64,000 bases of DNA from Lipingzhangella halophila (GTDB taxonomy: Bacteria; Actinomycetota; Actinomycetes; Streptosporangiales; Streptosporangiaceae), in assembly GCF_014203805.1 (NCBI RefSeq), contig NZ_JACHJT010000002.1:62001-126000 (forward strand), given 5' to 3'. The notes beneath the pieces are model-generated. The model ran no database searches, was not told the DNA's origin, and saw nothing but the letters and a program-made list of their open reading frames with translations. The position numbers and the translations under genes were made by a program. Below are positions 34,276-42,106 of this stretch, piece after piece; position 1 is the stretch's first letter, and each line of letters begins with the position of its first letter.

Positions 34276-35109
34276 TTGGCACAGGACGGCGGGCCCACGG
34301 CTCCGGACGATCCGCGACTCGACCTGCAAGCGGACTGTACGAACTGCTTCGGCCTGTGCTGCGTCGCCCTTCCCTTCGCCAGGTCCGCGGATTTCGCGGT
34401 CGACAAGAAGGCGGGCGAGCCCTGCACGCACCTGCAGGAGGACTTTCGCTGCGGCATCCACGCACAGCTCCGGGAACGGGGTTTCCCCGGCTGCGCCGTC
34501 TTCGAGTGCTTCGGCGCGGGCCAGAAGGTCTCCCGGGTGACCTTCGCCGGCAGGAGCTGGCGGGAGGCTCCCGACACCGCGGGAACGATGTTCGAGGTCT
34601 TCCCGGTCATGCGGCAGTTGCACGAGCTGCTCTGGTACCTGGCCGAGGCCCTGCGGATGCCGGAGGCCCGCCCCGTACACGCCGCTCTCCAGCGGTCGGT
34701 GGACGAGGTCGAACAGCTCACCCGCGGCAGCGCCGAGGCGCTCCTCGACGTGGACGTGGACCGGGTCCGCGGTGACGTGAACCCTCTGCTGCAACACGCC
34801 AGCGAGCTGGTACGGAGCACGGTTCCCGGGCAAAGGAGGAACCACCGGGGCGCCGACCTCATGGGCTCGCGGCTCCGAGGGGCCCAGCTACGCGGGGCGA
34901 ACCTGCGCGGCGCCCTCCTCATCGCGGCCGACCTCCGTGCCGCCGACCTGAGGTGCGCGGACCTGACCGGGGCGGACCTGCGCGATGCCGATGTCCGCGG
35001 GACCGACCTCTCCGGCAGTCTCTTCCTCACCCAGGTACAGCTCAACGCGGCCAAGGGAGACGGGGCGACCAGGATCCCCCGGGCCCTGGCCCGGCCCTCC
35101 CACTGGTAG
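34276..35109 (+). CDS. Pentapeptide-repeat protein with cysteine-rich N-terminal domain
   Basis: A 277-residue protein. Residues 20-110 contain DCTNCFGLCCVALPFARSAD, EPCTHLQEDFRCGIHAQLRE and GFPGCAVFECFGAGQ, a YkgJ-like pattern that could bind zinc or an Fe-S cluster. Residues 195-255 form about 12 A(D/N)LRG-type pentapeptides (GADLMGSRLRGAQLRGANLR), giving a right-handed quadrilateral helix. The TTG at 34276 is chosen since GAAAGGA lies nine bases upstream; a GTG at 34237 is the alternative. The domain pair is known in actinomycetes but of unknown function. Confidence 0.75.
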   Translation: MAQDGGPTAPDDPRLDLQADCTNCFGLCCVALPFARSADFAVDKKAGEPCTHLQEDFRCGIHAQLRERGFPGCAVFECFGAGQKVSRVTFAGRSWREAPDTAGTMFEVFPVMRQLHELLWYLAEALRMPEARPVHAALQRSVDEVEQLTRGSAEALLDVDVDRVRGDVNPLLQHASELVRSTVPGQRRNHRGADLMGSRLRGAQLRGANLRGALLIAADLRAADLRCADLTGADLRDADVRGTDLSGSLFLTQVQLNAAKGDGATRIPRALARPSHW

Positions 35110-35163
35110 CCGGGCTCGTGCGCCGTGGTTCATCCCCGGTGTCCGCCAGCAGGCCGTTTCGCG

Positions 35164-35916
35164 TTACCCGTCGGCGGCGAGGCGGTCGAGCCATTCGCTG
35201 AGGAGATGCTGCTCACCGCTGCTCAGCGTTGTCTGCTCGGGCAGTGCGGCGCGCAGGGCGCGGGCCGCGCCGGCAGGGCCCCGGCCCACGTCTTGCACCA
35301 CGGGCTCCTCGTTGGTGACAGCGGCGACCATCGACTCCCGCATGGCGGTCAGCAGGGCGGGGTCCCGCTGCTCCTCGGGCTGTGACAGCCACGTAAGCAC
35401 GGCGCCGCGCGCCGTCGCGTGGATGAGGGCGGCCGCGAGCTGCTCGTCGACGCGGAGCCAGCCGCCGGCGGCGAGCCGGCGAATGCGCCCCACCAGGATC
35501 TCCATTCCGGCCTGGAAGGCGGCCGACGTCGTGCCACGCCGGGGCTCGCCGTACATCAGCGCGTACAGCGCGGGGTTGGCGAGCCCGAACTCCACGGCGA
35601 GGTCCCAGCCCGCGCGCAGATCCGCGATCGGGTCGTGCGGATCGGGGTCGACGTGCTTGGCCGCGAGGAACTTGGCGTAGCCGTGCTCGGCCACGGCCTC
35701 AAGCAGCCCGTCCATGTCCTCGAAGTAGCGATAGATCGCGGGAGGCTGCACTCCGGCCGCCGCCGCGACCGCGCGGGTGGTGACCGCGTCGCGGCCTTCG
35801 CGCGCGAGAAGGTCCGCGGCGGCCTCGACCACACGCTCGCGGACGCTCTCGCGCCCGCCGGCCGCGGCCTCTGACGCAGTCGCGGGTGTTGCGTCATCCC
35901 TGGTCTCTCTAGACAT
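35164..35916 (-). CDS. TetR/AcrR-family regulator
   Basis: A 250-residue protein. The helix-turn-helix spans residues 24-70: RERVVEAAADLLAREGRDAV, TTRAVAAAAGVQPPAIYRYF and EDMDGLLEAVAEHGYAKFLA. The C-terminal TetR_C domain continues to LSEWLDRLAADG. The ATG at 35916 is followed by SRETRDDATPATASEAAAGG, a flexible arm. GATAGTA-type repeats lie directly upstream. No obvious divergent partner; the next gene, 295 bp away on the plus strand, is an M48 protease. Confidence 0.87.
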   Translation of the reverse strand: MSRETRDDATPATASEAAAGGRESVRERVVEAAADLLAREGRDAVTTRAVAAAAGVQPPAIYRYFEDMDGLLEAVAEHGYAKFLAAKHVDPDPHDPIADLRAGWDLAVEFGLANPALYALMYGEPRRGTTSAAFQAGMEILVGRIRRLAAGGWLRVDEQLAAALIHATARGAVLTWLSQPEEQRDPALLTAMRESMVAAVTNEEPVVQDVGRGPAGAARALRAALPEQTTLSSGEQHLLSEWLDRLAADG

Positions 35917-35924
35917 GAATCAAT

Positions 35925-35965
35925 GATAGTACCTCTACTAGACCAACGATAGTATCGCTGATACT
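35925..35965. promoter_or_regulatory. GATAGTA operator repeats upstream of TetR
   Basis: GATAGTAC (35925-35932) and GATAGTAT (35948-35955) recur, and AGTATC-gct-GATACT (35951-35965) is a perfect inverted repeat, nine to fifty bp before the TetR start. It is probably autoregulatory. Confidence 0.45.
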
Positions 35966-36211
35966 GTTCATTCGTTCCCATTGGAACCAAACCAGGACCA
36001 AGGCGGCGTGATCATCGTGACGTGAGCCGGCCAGCGCCGACGGCAGACCGCCGAACACGCCGCACGAGTCGCCCGCGCCACGGCCGCCGCCCGGAAATCG
36101 GGAACCCGGTACTTCCGCCGCCCGTCGGAATGCGCGAACATCGCTTCCGGAGCACATGCGCGCCGACTGAATGGAGTTCCCGATGCCCGTTCCCATTCCC
36201 GCCCCGGCGCC

Positions 36212-37303
36212 ATGAACCGGCGACGGCACCGGATCCGGTCTTCGTGGCCGATGGTCAGTGCCTGGCTGCTGGTCCTGGCGATCGTGGTGTTCTACGCCGT
36301 CCTGTGTTCCGTGGCCGCCGTGCTGCTCTCCCTGCCCTGGTGGTGGGGACCGGTGCCGATACTCGTCACGGTGGTCGCGGCCGAAGCCTGCGTGCTGGCG
36401 TTCCAGGAAGAGCCGAAGGAGATCCGGGACAGCGCGCTTCTGGATCCGGACGACGCGCCGCGCCTGCACGCGGTCGTCGACCGGTTGTGCGCGCTGACTG
36501 GGCAGGACAAACCGGAACTGTGGCTCATCGACCACCCCATGCCCAATTCGTTGGCTTACGCGCCCCCGGATGGCCGCAACGCCGTTTACGTGACCATCGA
36601 GCTCCTGGAGCTGCTGGACAACCGGCATCTGGAGGCGGTGATGGCGCACGAGCTGGCCCATCTCGTGCACCACGACCAGAAGGTGCTGGTGTTCGCCAAG
36701 GCGATCACCGGGTGGATGCGCTACCTGCCGTCCGGGGTGCTGAAGTTGGGGATCCGGTGCGACTGGCACCTGTGCGTGCTGGCGCGCAAGTGCGGGCGCC
36801 AGTGGCCCCCTTCAGGCGAACCGCACCTGCGCGATGAGCTGGACACTCTGCATCCCGAGCCCACGGTTCCGGTGCTGTTGCGGCTGCCGGTCATGGCCGT
36901 GGTGGGCACGGCACGGACATTGCTGGGCTTTGTCGTACTCGCGGCGTTAGTCGCACTGGTCGCGAGTTTCGTGCTGGGGTTGGTGACCCTCGTGCCCGGC
37001 GTGGCGGCGACGGCCATGCTGACCCGCCGGCGCGAGGCCGCCGCGGACCGCGCCGCCGCCGAGCTGACCCGGGCGCCCACCGTACTTGCCTCGGCTCTGG
37101 TCTCCATGGGCGACCGGTCCAGCGCCATTCCGAGCCGGGACCTGCGTGCGTCCAGCGGGGCTTCGGCTCTGGCGATCCTGCCGTTCCGCGGCGAGGCCGG
37201 CAGCGGCATGGCCCGGCTCTGGTCGACCCACCCGCCCCTGAAGCGCAGGGTTGCCCACCTTCAAGAGCTGTCACGCCACCACTCCCGGCCTCCTGAGCCG
37301 TAA
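36212..37303 (+). CDS. M48-family membrane metalloprotease (HtpX-like)
   Basis: A 363-residue protein. Two N-terminal hydrophobic segments (VSAWLLVLAIVVFYAVLCSV; WWWGPVPILVTVVAAEACVL) are followed by the zinc motif EAVMAHELAHLVHHDQKVLV (HELAH at about residue 149). Two further membrane segments lie near residues 230-265 (TLLGFVVLAALVALVASFVL). RRREAAADRAAAELTRAPTV supplies the third ligand (ExxxD) and STHPPLKRRVAHLQ is the usual M48 ending. It acts in membrane protein quality control, with the active site facing the cytoplasm. Confidence 0.88.
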   Translation: MNRRRHRIRSSWPMVSAWLLVLAIVVFYAVLCSVAAVLLSLPWWWGPVPILVTVVAAEACVLAFQEEPKEIRDSALLDPDDAPRLHAVVDRLCALTGQDKPELWLIDHPMPNSLAYAPPDGRNAVYVTIELLELLDNRHLEAVMAHELAHLVHHDQKVLVFAKAITGWMRYLPSGVLKLGIRCDWHLCVLARKCGRQWPPSGEPHLRDELDTLHPEPTVPVLLRLPVMAVVGTARTLLGFVVLAALVALVASFVLGLVTLVPGVAATAMLTRRREAAADRAAAELTRAPTVLASALVSMGDRSSAIPSRDLRASSGASALAILPFRGEAGSGMARLWSTHPPLKRRVAHLQELSRHHSRPPEP

Positions 37304-37333
37304 CCGGCCGGCGGTGTGCTGGTCTCCATCAAG

Positions 37334-37359
37334 GGGGCGCGTCCGCGGACCCGCGCCCC
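37334..37359. terminator. Stem-loop between convergent genes
   Basis: GGGGCGCG (37334-37341) pairs with CGCGCCCC (37352-37359) across a 10-base loop, between the M48 stop and the convergent DUF1857 stop. Confidence 0.5.
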
Positions 37360-37368
37360 GGGGCGGCC

Positions 37369-37812
37369 TCAATGCCCTTGCGCCGGCGTCTCCGCGAGCC
37401 GCTTGAGGTGCCGGACGCCGTCGCGCATCATGGCCTCGGCCACGTCCGGGGCAATCGGATCGTCGACCCCTGGGCGGGGTCTCCAGTCCATGAGGTAGGT
37501 GAGCTCGACGCCGCGTCCGGCACGGACGGCCGTGTTGTGGAAGGCGCCCACGTAGGTGGGGTTGTCCACGTACTCGAAGACGACGTCGACGCCGTCCGGG
37601 AGCTCGTGCTCGGTGATCCGTTCCCGGATGGTCAGGTCGCCGGGCGACGGCTGGTACATCTCTCGCAGCACGTGGCCCTCCCCGCGTTCGAGGATCCTGC
37701 TGGACCGCACGGCCGACACGTACTTCTGCGGGTTTTCCACCTTGTCGCGTAGCAGTTCGAGGACCCGGTGGAAGGGGGCGTCGACGTTCTCTGTCCATTG
37801 GGTATTCGGCAC
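37369..37812 (-). CDS. DUF1857/AtaL-like SRPBCC protein
   Basis: A 147-residue protein. The pattern ENVDAPFHRVLELLRDKVEN, PQKYVSAVRSSRILERGEGH, VLREMYQPSPGDLTIRERIT and GVDVVFEYVDNPTYVGAFHN matches the DUF1857 branch of the START/SRPBCC fold, which encloses a hydrophobic ligand. The GTG at 37812 sits after GGAGAGTGCC. It is the third gene of a minus-strand unit with an SDR and an ene-reductase, so it may bind or process their product. Confidence 0.75.
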   Translation of the reverse strand: MPNTQWTENVDAPFHRVLELLRDKVENPQKYVSAVRSSRILERGEGHVLREMYQPSPGDLTIRERITEHELPDGVDVVFEYVDNPTYVGAFHNTAVRAGRGVELTYLMDWRPRPGVDDPIAPDVAEAMMRDGVRHLKRLAETPAQGH

Positions 37813-37887
37813 GGCACTCTCCAGGCGATGCTCGTTCTGGCGGTAGGGAGGCGGTAGGGAAGGACAGCGGCCCGGCACGTTGCCGGC

Positions 37888-38637
37888 TCAGTTCATGAAC
37901 ATGCCGCCGTCCACGTTCAGGGTCTGACCGGACACGAAGTCGGCACCGGGTGACGCCAGGAAGAACACGGGCCCGACCAGATCCCGCGGATACTGGTCCC
38001 GCTGGAGAGCACGCCCCTTCCGTTGCGACTCGATGAGCTCGGCGGGGAAGTTCTCGATGACGGGACCGGTCAGGGTGAGCCCGGGCGTGACGAGGTTGAC
38101 GGTGATGCCGTCGTCGCCCACCTCGCGAGCGAGGCTGCGGGTGAAGCCGACCATTGCGGCCTTCGCGGAGACGTAGTGCACCTGCCCGGGCACTCCCGGG
38201 TACATCGACGCGGAGCCGAAGTTCACGATCCGGCCCCATCCGCGGCCCCTCATCAGGGGCAGCAGGGCATGTGTGACCAGGAAGTACCCCGTCAGGTTGA
38301 TGTCGATCACCTGGCGCCAGCGGTCCGGCGTGGTGTTCTCGAACGTGTCGATCGGGAAGAACCCGGCGCCGTTGACGAGCACGTCCAGCCCGCCTTTGTC
38401 CTCGACCGCCGCGGCCAGGCGGGCGACATCGGCCTCATCGGTAATGTCGGCCGCGAGAGTCACCAGCCGATCCCGTCTTCCGATGTCGTCGGCCAGCTTT
38501 TCGGACGCGTCCGATGAGAGGTCGGTGCCGATCACGGTGTCGCCGTTGGCGAGGAACCGCTTGACGAGTTCCGCCCCGACCCCGCCACCAGCCCCGGTGA
38601 CGACCACTACGCGGTTCGTTTCGTGCTGTGTGGGCAT
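37888..38637 (-). CDS. Short-chain dehydrogenase/reductase
   Basis: A 249-residue classical SDR. The NAD(P) motif is VVVTGAGGGVGAELVKRFLA and Asp40 in VIGTDLSSDASEKLA favours NAD(H). The catalytic set is Asn (DINLTGYFLVTHA), Ser (NFGSASMYPG) and YVSAK. The ending SPGADFVSGQTLNVDGGMFM is typical. GGGAGCAGCA precedes the ATG. The stop of the upstream ene-reductase is 12 bp away, so the genes are co-transcribed. Sequential reduction of an unsaturated carbonyl compound is a reasonable joint role. Confidence 0.9.
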   Translation of the reverse strand: MPTQHETNRVVVVTGAGGGVGAELVKRFLANGDTVIGTDLSSDASEKLADDIGRRDRLVTLAADITDEADVARLAAAVEDKGGLDVLVNGAGFFPIDTFENTTPDRWRQVIDINLTGYFLVTHALLPLMRGRGWGRIVNFGSASMYPGVPGQVHYVSAKAAMVGFTRSLAREVGDDGITVNLVTPGLTLTGPVIENFPAELIESQRKGRALQRDQYPRDLVGPVFFLASPGADFVSGQTLNVDGGMFMN

Positions 38638-38649
38638 TGCTGCTCCCTT

Positions 38650-39735
38650 TCAGAGTCGCGACACGCTGCCGGCCAGCGTGGGGTAGTCGATGTAGCCGCG
38701 CTCGTCACCGCCGTAGACCTTGGACATGTCCGGCTCGGCCAGCTCGGTTCCCGACGCCAGCCGTTCGGGCAGATCCGGGTTGGAGAGGAAGAGCTGGCCG
38801 AACGAGACCAGGTCGGCCGCGCCCTCGTCGATGAGAGCGAGGTGCTCCGGCCCCGTCCTCGCTCCGGGCGTGGCCGGGTTGAGGATCAGCGCACCGTTGA
38901 ACGCCTGGCGCAGCTCCCGGGTGAACTCGGGCGCCCGCGACTCCATTACGTGCAGATACGAGAGCCCGATGCCGTTCAACCCGTCGAGCAGGTGATGGTA
39001 GGTCTCCGCGAGGTCCTCCTCCTCGATGTCGTTGAACGGGTTCGCCGGCGAGATGCGGATGGCGGTGCGGTCGTTGCCGATCGCCTCGGCCACGGCCGAG
39101 GCGACCTCAAGAGCGAAGCGGGACCTGTTGCGCGGGGAGGAGCCCCAGTCGTCCGTCCGCCGGTTCGCGTTGGTGGAGAGGAACTGGTGGACGAGGTAGC
39201 CGTTCGCTCCGTGGATCTCGACCCCGTCGAAGCCGGCGGTTATGGCGTTCTCGGCCGCGTCGGCGAAGTCGCGGATCGTCTGGCTGATCTCCGCCGCGCT
39301 GAGCTCTCGCGGGACGACGAAGTCCTGGAGGCCGGCTTGGGTGAAGATCTGACCCTCCGCCTTCACCGGGGAAGGGCCGACGGGCTGCTGGGCGGACCGG
39401 TAGTTGTCCGGATGGCCGATACGGCCGGTGTGCATCAACTGGGCGTAGATCACTCCGCCCTCGGCGTGCACCGCGTCCGTGACCGTGCGCCAGCCGGCGA
39501 TCTGAGCGCCGGTGTGCAGACCCGGGGTGTTCGGGTAGCCCTGGCCGACGGCGCTGGGCTGGGTGCCCTCGGTGATGATCAGCCCGGCGCTGGCGCGCTG
39601 CGCGTAGTACGTGGCCATCATGTCGGTCGGGGCGAGTTCCGGGCCGAACGCCCTGCTGCGGGTCATCGGGGACATGACGATCCGGTTCTTCAGTTCCTGC
39701 CGGCCGACGCGGCCGGGCGTGAAGGTTGCTCGCAC
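38650..39735 (-). CDS. Old Yellow Enzyme-type ene-reductase
   Basis: A 361-residue FMN oxidoreductase (NemA/OYE). Motifs: NRIVMSPMTRSRAFGPELAP, GVIYAQLMHTGRIGHPDNY, FDGVEIHGANGYLVHQFLST (His/Asn substrate pair), NANRRTDDWGSSPRNRSRFA and the FMN phosphate site DLVSFGQLFLSNPDLPERL. It reduces activated C=C bonds of enones, maleimides or nitro compounds. The GTG at 39735 follows AAGGAG; the longer frame is not conserved. It is divergent from a MarR regulator with TTGnnnnnnCAA motifs between them. Confidence 0.9.
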   Translation of the reverse strand: MRATFTPGRVGRQELKNRIVMSPMTRSRAFGPELAPTDMMATYYAQRASAGLIITEGTQPSAVGQGYPNTPGLHTGAQIAGWRTVTDAVHAEGGVIYAQLMHTGRIGHPDNYRSAQQPVGPSPVKAEGQIFTQAGLQDFVVPRELSAAEISQTIRDFADAAENAITAGFDGVEIHGANGYLVHQFLSTNANRRTDDWGSSPRNRSRFALEVASAVAEAIGNDRTAIRISPANPFNDIEEEDLAETYHHLLDGLNGIGLSYLHVMESRAPEFTRELRQAFNGALILNPATPGARTGPEHLALIDEGAADLVSFGQLFLSNPDLPERLASGTELAEPDMSKVYGGDERGYIDYPTLAGSVSRL

Positions 39736-39752
39736 GCTTTTCTCCTTATTGG

Positions 39753-39841
39753 TTGCTCGAACAAGTAACTTCACTATGCCGCCCTTTGGAGGGCCAGTCA
39801 ACCCGTCTGACGGAGAAAGTTGCCTAGACAACTGTGGCCGT
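39753..39841. promoter_or_regulatory. Two TTG-n6-CAA operator candidates
   Basis: TTGCTCGAACAA (39753-39764), 18 bp before the ene-reductase start, and TTGCCTAGACAA (39830-39841), 18 bp before the MarR start, share TTG(C/T)nnnn(A/G)CAA. A third, TTGTTCGGGCAA, lies at 40391-40402 before the nitroreductase gene. Short MarR-type palindromes of this kind suggest a common regulator. Confidence 0.55.
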
Positions 39842-39858
39842 TGCCCTAGACTGGACCG

Positions 39859-40365
39859 GTGAGTACGCCGAACAACGCCGGTACGGACACGGCAGCAGGG
39901 CCGGAGCGGGCCCGGGTCTCCAGCGCGGGGCCCGTGAGCCATGCGATCTTCCGGGTGGCGCGCATCCATAAGCTGCTCGCCGGACAGCTACTGCGCGAGG
40001 TGGGCCTGTATCCGGGTCAGGAGCTGCTGATGATGCGGCTCTGGGACGAGGGCCCGCAGCGGCAGGCCGACCTGGCCGCTGTTCTCGATGCTGACGCGCC
40101 GACCGTCACCCGCTCCGTGCGGCGCCTCGAACATGCCGGGTTCGTGCGCCGCTCGCCCAGCCCGACGGACAGACGAGTGACGATCATCGAGGCGACCCCC
40201 GCGAGCATGGGGTTGCGGCAGTCCGTGGAGCGGATCTGGGCGGACCTGGAGCGGATGACGGTCGCGGACATGGCCGAGGACCGGCAGGAGGATGTGCTGC
40301 GCGCACTCGGTGAACTGGAGCGCAACCTGACCGCTTCGGAAGAGAGTCGCAGCGGGGACGATTGA
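39859..40365 (+). CDS. MarR-family regulator
   Basis: A 168-residue protein from a GTG start. The winged helix occupies residues 60-125: VGLYPGQELLMMRLWDEGPQ, RQADLAAVLDADAPTVTRSV, RRLEHAGFVRRSPSPTDRRV and TIIEATPASM. It lacks the conserved cysteine of OhrR, so a phenolic or enone ligand is more likely. It lies between the ene-reductase operon and the nitroreductase gene, each preceded by the same TTG-n6-CAA motif, and is the likely repressor of all three units. Confidence 0.87.
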   Translation: MSTPNNAGTDTAAGPERARVSSAGPVSHAIFRVARIHKLLAGQLLREVGLYPGQELLMMRLWDEGPQRQADLAAVLDADAPTVTRSVRRLEHAGFVRRSPSPTDRRVTIIEATPASMGLRQSVERIWADLERMTVADMAEDRQEDVLRALGELERNLTASEESRSGDD

Positions 40366-40390
40366 GGCGGGAATGACCCCACTCCGTTAG

Positions 40391-40402
40391 TTGTTCGGGC
40401 AA
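40391..40402. promoter_or_regulatory. TTGTTCGGGCAA operator candidate
   Basis: It matches the two sites between the ene-reductase and MarR genes and lies 36 bp before the nitroreductase start, in the gap after the MarR gene. Confidence 0.45.
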
Positions 40403-40437
40403 CCATCTGACCAACTCACGGAGAGGGCCGATCAACG

Positions 40438-40884
40438 ATGTCGTTCAACGAGCAAGTGATCACGGAGTTCCGAGCCAACGGTGGTCGTGTCGAATCGGCG
40501 GCCGGGTTCGGTTCCAACCTGGTGCTCATCCACAGCCGGGGCGCGCAAACCGGTCGCGAGCGCGTCAACCCGGCGCTGGCCCTGCGCGACGGCGACGGAT
40601 GGCTGGTCATCGGATCCGCCAAGGGGGCGCCGAAGCATCCGGGGTGGGTGTTCAACCTGCGTGCGGACCCGGATGCCGAGATCGAGGTTCCCGGTGCCGC
40701 CGGAGTCGAGCGCGTTGCCGTAACCGCCGCGGAGTTGACGGGCTCGGAGCACGAACGGGCGTTCGCCCGCTTCGTCGAGCGTTCCCCCGCCTTCGCCACG
40801 TACCAGTCGCGCGCGGGCCGGACACTGCCGGTCATCCGCTTCACGCCACGGCCGGGTCCGGCCACCCCGGATCTCCGGCCATAG
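40438..40884 (+). CDS. F420-dependent nitroreductase/quinone-reductase family (DDN-like)
   Basis: A 148-residue single-domain protein. SAAGFGSNLVLIHSRGAQTG, RERVNPALALRDGDGWLVIG and SAKGAPKHPGWVFNLRADPD are typical of the deazaflavin-dependent nitroreductase (Ddn/FDOR-B) split beta-barrel. AEIEVPGAAGVERVAVTAAE and RAGRTLPVIRFTPR close the fold. These enzymes use F420H2 to reduce quinones, nitro groups or enones. Its chemistry fits the neighbouring ene-reductase, and a shared MarR-type motif precedes it. Confidence 0.85.
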   Translation: MSFNEQVITEFRANGGRVESAAGFGSNLVLIHSRGAQTGRERVNPALALRDGDGWLVIGSAKGAPKHPGWVFNLRADPDAEIEVPGAAGVERVAVTAAELTGSEHERAFARFVERSPAFATYQSRAGRTLPVIRFTPRPGPATPDLRP

Positions 40885-40932
40885 CGAATACCATTTCTGT
40901 CCGGGCTCCGGACCAAGGTGAGGGAGCGCGGC

Positions 40933-41433
40933 GTGATCAGGGTTCTGCTGGCCGAGGACATGCACATGATCCGGGGCGCGCTGGTGGCACTGCTCGACAA
41001 GGAACCCGACGTTGCGGTGGTCGCGGATGTGTCCTCGGGGGACGCCGTCGTGCCCGCCGTTCTCGAACACCGTCCGGACGTCGCCGTCCTCGACGTCCAG
41101 ATGCCGGGTATCAACGGTCTTGAGGCGGCCTCGACGATCTTTGAGCAGCTGCCCGAATGCCGCACGTTGATCCTCACCCAGATCGGGCGCCCGGAGGTGC
41201 TGCGCAAAGCACTGGCGGCCAAGGCCCTGGGGTTCATGCTGAAGGACGCGCCCCCCGCCGAGCTGGCCGACGCGATCCGCCGAGTGGCGGCCGGTGAACG
41301 GGTGATCGACTCGAACCTCGCCACGGCCACCATCGAGGCCGGCGAGAATCCGCTGACGGCCAGGGAGGTGTAGGTGCTGCGGCTCGCCGGCGAGGGTGAC
41401 GAGCTGAACGAGATCGCCTGCCGGGTCTCCTGC
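40933..41433 (+). pseudogene. Truncated NarL/LuxR-type response regulator
   Basis: A receiver domain is intact: VLLAEDMHMIRGALVALLDK, phosphoacceptor Asp in DVAVLDVQMPGINGLEA, and the Lys in GFMLKDAPPAELADAIRRVA. The LuxR helix-turn-helix begins NPLTAREV but then meets TAG (41371-41373), where relatives have a Glu codon. In-frame sequence VLRLAGEGDELNEIACRVS continues the domain to about 41433 and then stops matching. So it has both a nonsense codon and a 3' breakpoint. The start GTG 40933 follows GAGGGA. A sensor kinase is absent. Confidence 0.7.
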
Positions 41434-41524
41434 ACCTGGGCGACGAGATGGGGAAGCAGCGCGAGACCGTAGTACATCAACGCGACGGACACGGTAGCGA
41501 CCGGGACCATCAGGATCTCGATGT

Positions 41525-41902
41525 TACGCCCTGCTCGGGATGATTGCCGCCTACGTCGCGATCTCCGTGGTCAACACGCTGGTCATGGCCACCGGCGAAC
41601 GCACCCGCGAGTTCGCGCTGCTGCGGATGGTCGGCACCACACGCCGGCAGCTGCTCAGCATGCTGCGCTGGGAGGCGCTGTTCATCGGCGGTCTCGCTCT
41701 CGTCGTGGGCGGTATCGGCGTCCTGGTCGCGCTCGTGCCGTTCAGCATGGTCATGGCCGGAACTCCGGTGCCGTATGTGCCGCCGCTCGTCGGCCTGGGG
41801 CTCGTGGCGGTGACCATGCTGATCGCGCAGCTCGCCATGCTCGTTCCGGCGCGTATCGCGCTACGCACGCCGCCGGCCGAGGCGCTCACCAAACCCATGT
41901 GA
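41525..41902 (+). pseudogene. 3' fragment of an FtsX-type ABC permease
   Basis: The frame reads YALLGMIAAYVAISVVNTLV, MATGERTREFALLRMVGTTR, RQLLSMLRWEALFIGGLALV and ends VPARIALRTPPAEALTKP. This is exactly the C-terminal FtsX/MacB-like domain of a ~800-residue permease, with three hydrophobic helices. The first ~700 residues are missing; the sequence before 41525 does not match. An ATG at 41540 could still give a 120-residue peptide. It lies directly after the broken response regulator, suggesting one deletion or rearrangement affected both. Confidence 0.7.
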
Positions 41903-42045
41903 GCGGGAGCCAGAAGACACGGTCCCACCAGTGCCCAGCGGGGGTGGCCCCAGCTCCGGGGGAGAACGAGTCGCGCGAACCCGATCCGCGACCCGAGGAG
42001 TCGCCCCCGCTCGTGAAGCTGGTGGCGTGCCAGGCAACGGGCATA

Positions 42046-42088
42046 CCCCGCGCCCGGTGTGCCGGCTTCCGGCACACCGGGCGCGGGG
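42046..42088. terminator. Perfect 20-bp stem terminator
   Basis: CCCCGCGCCCGGTGTGCCGG (42046-42065) pairs perfectly with 42069-42088 across a CTT loop, between the FtsX fragment and the convergent MFS gene stop. Confidence 0.85.
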
Positions 42089-42106
42089 CTCCGGGCTTGG
42101 GAGGAC

